The position numbers and the translations under genes were made by a program. The notes beneath the pieces were generated by a model, which searched no databases, was not told where the DNA came from, and worked only from the letters and a program-made list of their open reading frames with translations. This document shows positions 16,544 through 23,887 of a stretch of 54,678 nucleotides of DNA, one piece after another. Position 1 is the stretch's first letter. Each line of letters begins with the position of its first letter. This DNA comes from Desulfobacterales bacterium (GTDB taxonomy: Bacteria; Desulfobacterota; UBA8473), in contig JACQWO010000042.1 in the NCBI GenBank assembly GCA_016209225.1, positions 1 through 54,678 of the forward strand, given 5' to 3'.

Positions 16544-17932
16544 TCATGATATAAGTTCTAACTTCTTTAATTTCCTCCAAAGGGTTGTCCTACTCAAACC
16601 CAGTGCATCGGCAGCCTTTTGTCGATTCCATTGGCATCTGCGGAGGGCATCAAGGATGGATTCTTTTTCCATCATTTCCAGCTCGGATATAGACGTCTTT
16701 GATAGTGAGGTCTTAACTTTAGGCTTGTTCTTGTCGAGCAGATAGGAAGGTAGATGTTCCACATCTATTGTATTCTTCTTGCAAAGTATAAATCCATGTT
16801 CTATGGTATTCTCGAGCTCTCGGATATTACCTGGAAAATTATAATTAAAAAGGATTTCGTGTGCCCGGTTGGAGAGCTGTTTGATGTTTTTTTGCATCTT
16901 CTTGTTGAATTTTTCAATGAAATGTTCCACCAGTAAGGGGATATCCTCTTTCCGTTCTCGGAGGCCCGGCACATTGATCTGAATGACATTGATCCGATAG
17001 TAAAGGTCATCTCGAAAGCGCCCCTCTTGAACCCGTTGGAGCAGGTCCTTGTTAGTGGCTGTGATTACCCGTACATCTGCCTTGAGGGGTTCATTACTTC
17101 CCAGGGGGTAGTACTCACCGTCCTGAAGGACTCTCAGGAGCTTGACCTGAAGTTCATAGGATAGATCACCTATCTCATCCAGAAATATAGTCCCACCTTC
17201 TGCCATGGCAAATCGGCCAGGCTTATGTTGTCTGGCATCTGTGAAGGCGCCCTTCCTATACCCAAAGAGTTCTGACTCCATAAGGGTATCAGGAATGGCT
17301 CCACAATTGACAGTAACATAAGACTTATCTTTCCTTTTGCTAAGGTCGTGGATTGCCCTGGCTATTAATTCTTTTCCTGTGCCACTTTCCCCATATATAA
17401 GAACCGTAGAATCACTTATAGCAATATCCTTAAGGTGATTAAAAATTTTCATCATTTTAGCATCTTTACTGATGATATTCTTAAAGGAATAGAGCCCATT
17501 AACCTCCATTTTGTATGCCCTGATCTCGGAGAGGTCGCGAAAGGTCTCCACTGCGCCTATAATTTTACCGTCCTTATCCTCCATGGGAGCAGTGCTGATA
17601 CTTACAGGAATCTCGTGTCCTTTCCGGGTAGCGATATTAACTTCAAAATCTATGATACTCTCCCCTGAAGCCATAGTTTTGGTTAGGGGGCAATTCTCCC
17701 CTTGGCAGAGTTCCGTCTTAAATATTTCATAACAGGGTCGGCCAAGGGCATTTTCTTTCGTAAAGCCTGTAATCCTTTCAGCTGCCCGGTTAAACCAGAG
17801 AATCTTCTTTTGTTTATCCACTGTAAATACACCATCAGCTATATTATCTAGAATTGTCCTACAGGGGGCCGGACAGTCCTTTCCCATACATTCCAACGCA
17901 TTTTGAAAACAATACTCAAATTCCTTTATCAT
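16544..17932 (-). CDS. PAS-domain sigma-54-dependent activator
   Basis: A 462-residue enhancer-binding protein. The N-terminal PAS domain (about 25-135) carries a Cys group CYEIFKTELCQGENCP that resembles those in the PAS kinases here. The AAA+ domain (about 150-390) has Walker A GESGTGKE, the sigma-54-contact loop GAFTDA (a common variant of GAFTGA), Walker B GGTIFLDEIG and the R-finger region. The C-terminus has a Fis-type HTH (RQKAADALGLSRTTLWRKLKK). It is encoded next to the GAFTGA-less paralogue and divergent from another activator at 18224. It probably drives one or both of the sigma-54 promoters found here in response to a cytoplasmic, perhaps redox, signal. Confidence 0.93.
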   Translation of the reverse strand: MIKEFEYCFQNALECMGKDCPAPCRTILDNIADGVFTVDKQKKILWFNRAAERITGFTKENALGRPCYEIFKTELCQGENCPLTKTMASGESIIDFEVNIATRKGHEIPVSISTAPMEDKDGKIIGAVETFRDLSEIRAYKMEVNGLYSFKNIISKDAKMMKIFNHLKDIAISDSTVLIYGESGTGKELIARAIHDLSKRKDKSYVTVNCGAIPDTLMESELFGYRKGAFTDARQHKPGRFAMAEGGTIFLDEIGDLSYELQVKLLRVLQDGEYYPLGSNEPLKADVRVITATNKDLLQRVQEGRFRDDLYYRINVIQINVPGLRERKEDIPLLVEHFIEKFNKKMQKNIKQLSNRAHEILFNYNFPGNIRELENTIEHGFILCKKNTIDVEHLPSYLLDKNKPKVKTSLSKTSISELEMMEKESILDALRRCQWNRQKAADALGLSRTTLWRKLKKLELIS

Positions 17933-18223
17933 TGCTCATTCCTCTTATTCAACGTTAATCGTCTTCACTGGTAAATACAGAAATAGCACCTGTAGTAGAA
18001 CCTGAAACTCACCACTATCTATCTGTATTCTAGCAAATTTTTGAGAATATCACCATCTTAAACAATGTCAATACCTTTTCTCTCTTTTAAACTGGAAAAG
18101 AAAACAAATCTTCTTGAAATATTTTTCTTTAAATGCTATTTTGTTTTTGTTTAAGCGTTTTCAGTTGTTCGATCGATGAAGTTGATAAATAGCTTCCCCA
18201 AGATTAGATAGCAGGGATGTATT

Positions 18224-19594
18224 ATGGATAGAATCGGAGACAACGATAGTCTTAACGATAACATTCTTGATGGAATATCTGGAGATTCTGTTCTCGAGAA
18301 CATGGGTGAGGCTATCCTTATTATTGACCCGAAATTCCGAATTGTTTACTTCAATAAAAGGGCTGAAGACATTACAGGATTCAACAAGGAAGAAGCGTTG
18401 GGAAAGCACTGTTACGAAATCCTTCGACTTTACAACTGCAATGATGGATGCCCTGTCCAAAATATGATCAATACTGGAGAGAGCTTTGTTGATTACTGCT
18501 CGGAGTTGATCAGTAAGGATGAGTTGCCTATTCCTATTGCAATACGCTTTTCAATACTTAAAAACCCTGGAAGATCCCTCTCCGGTGGAATTATAGCTAT
18601 CAGGGATATGCCTACCAAATACCGGTTTTCTGACTCCCTAAAATCGGCATACTCATTTCAGGGGATTATTTCCAAGAACAAGAGGATCCTGGAAATTTTC
18701 GAAATACTCCCCGATATAAGCCGAACTGATGCCTCTCTTTTGATTCAAGGAGAAAGCGGCACTGGAAAAGAGCTTTTTGCTAACGCGGTCCATAATTTAA
18801 GCCTTCGCCAGAAAAACCCCCTTATAAAGGTGAATTGTGCCGCCCTTCCTGAAACCCTCCTGGAGTCCGAATTTTTCGGTTATGTGAAAGGGGCATTTAC
18901 GGACGCTAAGAAGGACAAATTGGGACGATTTCAATTGGCTGATGGAGGGACCATCTTTCTTGATGAAATCGGTGATATCTCTCCTTCCCTTCAAGTAAAG
19001 CTTCTAAGAGCAGTCCAAGATAAAGAGTTTGTGCCGTTAGGTGGCACTAAAACCGTTAAAGTAGATGTGAGAGTGATATCAGCCACCAACCGTAATCTGG
19101 AACAGTTGGTCAAGGAAGGACAATTCCGTCAGGATTTGTACTACAGGTTGAACGTTATTAAACTGGAACTCCCAAACCTCCGGGAAAGACCAGAGGACAT
19201 ACCCCTCCTTGTGGATCATTTCATCACCAAGTTTAATCAAAGGGACCAGCGAAACATTGAGAGAATCTCACCTTATGCCATGGAGATTCTATTACAGTAT
19301 GAATATCCCGGTAATGTCCGGGAATTGGAAAATATTCTAGAGCATGCCTTCATACTGTGCAAAGGAAATATCATATCGAAAGAACACCTGCCTTCTTACA
19401 CAATAGGGATTGCCGGCGAACTGGAGAAGATCGAAACCAGTTCGGATCTGATGAATCAAGTTGAAACCGATACCATCCTCTCTACCCTAAAAAAACATAA
19501 TTGGAATAAGATCAAGGCTTCTGAAGAGCTAGGTATCCATAGAAGTACCTTGTGGAGAAAACTCAAAAGAATGGGCACTTGCAACTTAGCATGA
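18224..19594 (+). CDS. PAS-domain sigma-54-dependent activator
   Basis: A 456-residue paralogue of the product at 16544, encoded divergently from it across 291 bp. The PAS domain (about 20-130) contains CYEILRLYNCNDGCP, and the AAA+ domain has GESGTGKE, GAFTDA and GGTIFLDEIG. The Fis-type HTH ends the protein (KIKASEELGIHRSTLWRKLKRMG). AGGG lies shortly before the ATG. The gene directly precedes, on the same strand, the sigma-54 promoter and operon of the third NarI/HdrD module, so it is the most likely activator of that operon. Confidence 0.93.
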   Translation: MDRIGDNDSLNDNILDGISGDSVLENMGEAILIIDPKFRIVYFNKRAEDITGFNKEEALGKHCYEILRLYNCNDGCPVQNMINTGESFVDYCSELISKDELPIPIAIRFSILKNPGRSLSGGIIAIRDMPTKYRFSDSLKSAYSFQGIISKNKRILEIFEILPDISRTDASLLIQGESGTGKELFANAVHNLSLRQKNPLIKVNCAALPETLLESEFFGYVKGAFTDAKKDKLGRFQLADGGTIFLDEIGDISPSLQVKLLRAVQDKEFVPLGGTKTVKVDVRVISATNRNLEQLVKEGQFRQDLYYRLNVIKLELPNLRERPEDIPLLVDHFITKFNQRDQRNIERISPYAMEILLQYEYPGNVRELENILEHAFILCKGNIISKEHLPSYTIGIAGELEKIETSSDLMNQVETDTILSTLKKHNWNKIKASEELGIHRSTLWRKLKRMGTCNLA

Positions 19595-19610
19595 GATGTT
19601 GCATAGGACA

Positions 19611-19625
19611 GTTGCAATATGCTAC
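19611..19625. promoter_or_regulatory. Upstream activator site, copy 1 (GTTGCA-N3-TGCTAC)
   Basis: A near-palindrome GTTGCA ATA TGCTAC about 200 bp upstream of the sigma-54 promoter at 19824. An almost identical copy lies exactly 110 bp downstream at 19721. Pairs of such sites are the usual binding places of Fis-type enhancer-binding proteins. Confidence 0.6.
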
Positions 19626-19720
19626 ATTAATTAATTTTTAACTAAACTTGTTTAACATAGCGGTATCCTTATATTTCCAGGCTTATTTTCTAGGAAGTCG
19701 TTATCTCCATCCATTTAAAA

Positions 19721-19735
19721 GTTGCATTATGCTAC
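19721..19735. promoter_or_regulatory. Upstream activator site, copy 2 (GTTGCA-N3-TGCTAC)
   Basis: GTTGCA TTA TGCTAC differs from the copy at 19611 by one base and lies about 90 bp upstream of the -24 element at 19824, the common enhancer distance. Confidence 0.62.
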
Positions 19736-19823
19736 TTTTCTTCCATTGTCCACCCCTTCCTTCCAAAATCAAAACCGGCAATTTCTTGCATGAAAACAGT
19801 ATGTTCCATACTTTGGATGTTTC

Positions 19824-19839
19824 TGGCGCGTAAATTGCG
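19824..19839 (+). promoter_or_regulatory. Sigma-54 (-24/-12) promoter of the third redox operon
   Basis: TGGCGCGTAAATTGCG matches TGGCAC-N5-TTGCW closely, with GG and GC exactly ten bases apart. Transcription would begin near 19850, some 50 bp before the ATG at 19903. Two enhancer-like repeats lie upstream and a PAS/AAA+ activator gene ends at 19594. Confidence 0.78.
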
Positions 19840-19902
19840 TCTCTATGCATCATTAAGAAACTAATCTAAAACATTTCAAAAACTATTTTTACGGAGGAGT
19901 AG

Positions 19903-20583
19903 ATGAGCGAATTTCTGCGGATTTTAGAGGATGAGGTACAGATTGTGGCTCTGGCATTCATGGCCACGGTTTACACAATCCGGTTGATCTGGATGTTTCG
20001 ATTCAAGGCCGGCAAAGAGATTACTAAGCCTGTTGGCAGTCCGAGAGTAGGGGTAGCTTACTCTATGATGAATGTTGCTATGCCCTGGGCAATGGAAAGC
20101 GCGCGGAAGAATCTGAGTTTTTACGTACAGTTTGTGATCTTCCATCTTGGAGTGCTCATGGCAATCACCGCAACCCTTATTCTTCCCTACTGGCCGGAGT
20201 TCTTTGAGTCGGAACCTATTGTGCGTATTTTTCAGCTTTTTATGGGCGCTGCCTTTGCAGTGGGGTTGATAAGGCTCATCCGACGGATTACCAGTCCTGT
20301 GATGCGTCTTATCAGCACCCCGGATGATTATTTCTCAGTGGCGTTGTTGACAGCATGGTTTGCGGCGGGGGTTTTCGCCATGCCCAATCAGTATGAGGTG
20401 AGTGAGTGGCCTTTGATACTCTTTTTCGGCATGACGACTTTGTTCTTGATTTATGTGCCCTTTTCCAAGATTTCCCATTACCTCTATTATCCTTTCACCC
20501 GGTATTTCCTTGGTAAAACAATGGGGCATAGAGGTGTTTTCCCACGTAAAAAGGGCGGAGAAAAACCAGCCGGTCTGGAATAA
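19903..20583 (+). CDS. NarI-like membrane cytochrome b subunit (TmcC/HmcE type)
   Basis: A 226-residue membrane protein with about five hydrophobic segments (residues about 12-30, 73-97, 108-128, 147-165, 170-195). Candidate haem-ligand His lie in VIFHLGVLM and KISHYLYYPF. It is a shorter relative of DsrM like the one at 4634 and should be the menaquinone-linked subunit for the HdrD-like protein encoded next. GGAGGAG precedes the ATG. It is the first gene of a sigma-54-promoted operon that runs at least to the receiver at 23303. Confidence 0.86.
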   Translation: MSEFLRILEDEVQIVALAFMATVYTIRLIWMFRFKAGKEITKPVGSPRVGVAYSMMNVAMPWAMESARKNLSFYVQFVIFHLGVLMAITATLILPYWPEFFESEPIVRIFQLFMGAAFAVGLIRLIRRITSPVMRLISTPDDYFSVALLTAWFAAGVFAMPNQYEVSEWPLILFFGMTTLFLIYVPFSKISHYLYYPFTRYFLGKTMGHRGVFPRKKGGEKPAGLE

Positions 20584-20623
20584 TTATACCCAAATACAAT
20601 AAACCTACGAAAGGAGACTATAA

Positions 20624-22057
20624 TTGAGCGATAAAACCATAAACATTTCCGATGTAGTTAATTTGCCCCTGGATTTAAAAGAGCAGAAGAAGGCTTTAGA
20701 ACAAAAATCTCCCGCGGTGGTCGAAGGGAAAGTAAAGGTCTATGACCCTAACAAGGACAATGTAAAGAACCTGCTGGAGATGCTCAAGAACAAGCTGAGT
20801 CGGCAGACAGTAAGTTCATTGGTAGGTTGTGTCCATTGCGGCATGTGTTCCGAATCATGCCATTATGCGTTAGCCCGGCCTCACGATCCAACTATGACTC
20901 CAGCTTACAAGGCCGACCAGATCAGACAAATCTTTAAAAGGTATATTGACTGGACCGGCCGCATTTTCCCCTGGTGGGTACATGCGAAAACCCCAAAGAA
21001 TGATGAAGACCTAAACCGTCTCAAGAATATTGTCTTTGGAACCTGTAGCGGTTGCCGGCGCTGCACCCTCAACTGTCCTATGGGTGTGGATACAGCAGTT
21101 CTTGTTCGACTTACCAGGGGTCTTCTTACAGAACTGGGGATTGTGCCCGAGGGGGTCTTCGTAGTGGATAAGGACTCATGGGAAACGGGCAACCAGATGG
21201 GGGTTTCACAGGAGGACTACATTGAAACTCTGGAATGGCAGGAGGAGGAAGTTCAGGCTGAATTAGACGACCCCAGTTTCAAGATCCCCATAGATAAGGA
21301 AGATTGTGATTTTATGTACACCGTGAATCCTCGGGAGATCAAGTACGACCCACGCTCCATCGCCTACGCTTGCAAGGTATTCCATATGGCCGGAGAAAGT
21401 TGGACTATGCCAAGCTTCGGCTGGGATCAGACTAACTTTGGGCTTTTCTCCGGTGATGACAAGCTGGGTGGCTATATAGCCAAGAACCTTTACGAGGCAG
21501 CAAAGCGACTGAGGGCCAAACGGATCGTCATCTCTGAGTGCGGTCATGGATACCGATCCAGCCGTTGGGAAGGTTATAACTGGGCCAAATATAAGCAGGA
21601 TATTCCCAGTGAGTCCGTTTTAATTACTTTGATCCGTTACATAAATCAGGGACTAATAAAGGTGGACCCTTCACGAAACCCTCTATCCATCACCTATCAT
21701 GATTCGTGTAACCTGGCTCGTTCCGGCGACCTCACCGAGGAGCCTCGCTGGATACTGGAGCGGATATGTACTGATTTTCGGGAGATGTATCCCAACAGGT
21801 CAGACAACTTTTGCTGCACAGGTGGTGGAGGAGCCCTGTCCATGGTTGAGTATAAACCTCTCAGGATAGAAGTGGCAAAGGTTAAGGCGGATCAGCTAAA
21901 GGCCACTGGAGCCAAGCTTGTATGCACCAGTTGCCACAACTGTGTTGATGGCCTGAGTGACCTGATCAAACATTATAAACTTGACATGCAGGTAGTACAG
22001 ATATTAGACTTGGTGGCAGAGGCTTTAGTTATTCCGGAAAAGAACGAGAAAAAGTAA
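20624..22057 (+). CDS. HdrD-like Fe-S protein (TmcB/HmcF/DsrK type)
   Basis: A 477-residue protein with two [4Fe-4S] motifs (CVHCGMCSESCH near residue 67; CSGCRRCTLNCPMG near 142) and a complete CCG domain (DSCN, NFCCTGGGG, TSCHNC). SECGHGY is the degenerate first CCG half. It starts with TTG: AAGGAG is seven bases upstream and no ATG or GTG fits, so a reduced translation rate compared with its neighbours is possible. It pairs with the cytochrome b before it (40 bp gap) and should exchange electrons with a cytoplasmic thiol or Fe-S partner. It is most like the protein at 5413 in its cluster motifs, while no periplasmic cytochrome accompanies it here. Confidence 0.87.
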   Translation: MSDKTINISDVVNLPLDLKEQKKALEQKSPAVVEGKVKVYDPNKDNVKNLLEMLKNKLSRQTVSSLVGCVHCGMCSESCHYALARPHDPTMTPAYKADQIRQIFKRYIDWTGRIFPWWVHAKTPKNDEDLNRLKNIVFGTCSGCRRCTLNCPMGVDTAVLVRLTRGLLTELGIVPEGVFVVDKDSWETGNQMGVSQEDYIETLEWQEEEVQAELDDPSFKIPIDKEDCDFMYTVNPREIKYDPRSIAYACKVFHMAGESWTMPSFGWDQTNFGLFSGDDKLGGYIAKNLYEAAKRLRAKRIVISECGHGYRSSRWEGYNWAKYKQDIPSESVLITLIRYINQGLIKVDPSRNPLSITYHDSCNLARSGDLTEEPRWILERICTDFREMYPNRSDNFCCTGGGGALSMVEYKPLRIEVAKVKADQLKATGAKLVCTSCHNCVDGLSDLIKHYKLDMQVVQILDLVAEALVIPEKNEKK

Positions 22058-22079
22058 ATAATTTAGAGAGGTATAACAC

Positions 22080-22607
22080 ATGGAAGCAATTGGACTTTGT
22101 TCACACTATTCCCGTCAGGGTGACTGGGCGTTTGATTACGCTTTTGGTTTGTCCAGCAAGAAGGATATCCAACTCAACATATTCCACTGGCTGGAGTCAC
22201 CTTTCCGTTTCCGCAGGGAGATAGTTTACGCAGATAGCAAGAAGCAAGAAGTGGTTCGAGTAACAGATGAATTTCAGGTCAAAAAGGAGTTGGAACTCCG
22301 TGAGTACTATGAGGCAAAGCTAGGAGACTTTGTCAAGGTCGGCTTTCGACTCTGCGAGGGCAACGAAGGGGCTGAGCTGGCTCGCTGTTTACGCCGAAGA
22401 GAGTATGATCTCCTTGTAATGGGATACCTTGATCGGGGCGCAGACTTTGGCGGACAGGTTATCGAGCGATTCGCTTCTAATTTCAGGACCCCGGTTGTCA
22501 TGGTGGGCCCGGATAAGCCTAACTCCTTCCACCTCAACAGATTAGCAGCTGACATTGCGGATCAATTGGGTATTAAGGAAGGAGAATGGAGTCTCATAGA
22601 GGGTTAA
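22080..22607 (+). CDS. UspA-like nucleotide-binding domain protein
   Basis: A 175-residue protein that fits the universal stress protein fold by its end: YDLLVMGYLDRGADFGG followed by RFASNFRTPVVMVG corresponds to the G-x2-G-x9-G nucleotide loop and last strand of UspA, although the glycine pattern is loose. It is encoded 22 bp after the HdrD-like gene in a sigma-54-promoted operon. Usp-like proteins accompany several redox and transport systems as ATP or AMP sensors; its role here is unknown. No membrane segment or signal peptide. The start ATG at 22080 has GAGAGG seven to twelve bases upstream. Confidence 0.7.
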   Translation: MEAIGLCSHYSRQGDWAFDYAFGLSSKKDIQLNIFHWLESPFRFRREIVYADSKKQEVVRVTDEFQVKKELELREYYEAKLGDFVKVGFRLCEGNEGAELARCLRRREYDLLVMGYLDRGADFGGQVIERFASNFRTPVVMVGPDKPNSFHLNRLAADIADQLGIKEGEWSLIEG

Positions 22608-22643
22608 GTGCCATTTGGCAGCCGATGAAGGGCATTAATATTC

Positions 22644-23273
22644 ATGAAGAAGGCGATAGCCCAACTGATCCGCGACATGAAAGACGATGACTGTCATATA
22701 CGCTTTGCCGCTGCTCGTACCCTCAGAGATGTTGGAGCCGGCAACTCCGTGGCTCAGGATGCCCTGATTGATGCCCTGAAAGACAGCATTTGGTTTGTCC
22801 GACTGGCCGCACTGCAGAGCTTGCTGGATATTAGATTAGAATCGGATATAATTATAGAGAAGATTGTACCAATGTTTAAGGATGAACACGAGGATGTCAG
22901 AGAGTATGCAGCATTTGCCATTAGCGACATGGGGCCGAAGGCAGTACAGGCAGTAACAGCCCTTACGGCAGCCCTATCCGATTCGGTTTGGTATGTCCGA
23001 GCGACTGTGGCCTGGGTGCTGGGAAAAATCGGTGCCGGGGCAAGAGACGCATGCAGTCCGCTCATCACCTGTCTCACCGATAACGAGGTTGAGGTGCGTA
23101 TCTCGGCAGCAAGAGCTCTGGGAATGATAAGTAGTACAGGCAACAAGAATGTGATAACCGCTTTGAAGAAAGTGCTTACAGATGAAACCCAACCACAAGA
23201 AGCAAAAGAGAAGGCACGGGAGGCACTGGCAAGAATCAGGAGTTCTGATGTTCAAAGGAATTTTCCGCTATAA
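22644..23273 (+). CDS. HEAT-repeat (PBS-lyase-like) scaffold protein
   Basis: A 209-residue all-helical protein composed of about six HEAT-like repeats of 31 residues. The repeated phrases are of the type D-x2-W-x-V-R-x2-A-x3-L-x2-I (DSIWFVRLAALQSL, DSVWYVRATVAWVL, NEVEVRISAARALG). Such repeats mediate protein contacts. It lies between the Usp-like gene and the receiver in the third redox operon, so it may link the HdrD-like subunit, the Usp-like protein and the two-component proteins; that is inference. The ribosome site is weak, and no other start is better. Confidence 0.82.
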   Translation: MKKAIAQLIRDMKDDDCHIRFAAARTLRDVGAGNSVAQDALIDALKDSIWFVRLAALQSLLDIRLESDIIIEKIVPMFKDEHEDVREYAAFAISDMGPKAVQAVTALTAALSDSVWYVRATVAWVLGKIGAGARDACSPLITCLTDNEVEVRISAARALGMISSTGNKNVITALKKVLTDETQPQEAKEKAREALARIRSSDVQRNFPL

Positions 23274-23302
23274 ACCTTTCAGGGAAAAAAGGAGGGGGGG
23301 AA

Positions 23303-23677
23303 ATGGCTAAAAAAGTCTTGATCGTGGATGATGAGGAAGATGTACGAACATATCTAAATTCTCTGTTGAGCAATAACGGTTATGAAACAGAGATGGCGGA
23401 GGATGGAGAGGATGCGTTTCGCAAAGTCAAGAAATTTGGTCCCAACTTAGTCATCCTGGACATCATAATGCCAAATCAGAGCGGCGTGGGGTTCTATCGC
23501 AACCTGAAAAAGAGTGAAATATACAGCGATATTCCTGTGATTATTCTCTCCGGCGTTACTGCGTATAAAGATTTCTTCGCCCGCGAACGCGGCGGACTAC
23601 CCAAGCCCCAGGAGTTTGTCGAGAAACCATTCTCCACCAATGACCTACTGAGTAAGGTTGAAGTTTGCGTCAAATAA
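23303..23677 (+). CDS. Single-domain response regulator
   Basis: A 124-residue receiver, clearly paralogous to the one at 11971: IVDDEED, phospho-Asp in LVILDIIMP, Ser (in place of Thr) in IILSGV and Lys in FVEKP. A GGAGGGGGG run precedes the ATG. The next gene on the strand is a PAS histidine kinase at 23888, separated by a MITE-like insertion, so the pair was probably once tightly linked. No output domain is present. Confidence 0.92.
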   Translation: MAKKVLIVDDEEDVRTYLNSLLSNNGYETEMAEDGEDAFRKVKKFGPNLVILDIIMPNQSGVGFYRNLKKSEIYSDIPVIILSGVTAYKDFFARERGGLPKPQEFVEKPFSTNDLLSKVEVCVK

Positions 23678-23685
23678 AACTTCAA

Positions 23686-23873
23686 CAAATTTGATGGCAA
23701 AGTAAAAAGTCCATCTGCGTCGTTGCGTTGCATCCTGCCCCTGCTTTCGTAGGGGCAGGCTTGTTGCAGCGTACCCCTAAGTACTCTTAACTCATCAGGA
23801 TTTGCGCGCCTTGCATCTGAAGCTTTTTACCTTGCCATCCTAATTTTGACTTTTTACGAGTCCCTCAAATTTG
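23686..23873. mobile_element. MITE-like element, family 1 (copy A)
   Basis: The 188-bp stretch between receiver and kinase starts with CAAATTTGATGG...AAAAAGTCC and ends with GACTTTTTACGAGTCCCTCAAATTTG, so its ends are inverted repeats. The same end sequence (TTGATGGACTCGTAAAAAGTC) bounds elements at 50051 and 51309. It encodes no protein. An inner CCCCTGCTTTCGTAGGGG hairpin is also present. Its insertion may uncouple kinase from receiver. Confidence 0.75.
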
Positions 23874-23887
23874 GGTGAGGAGAGAAC

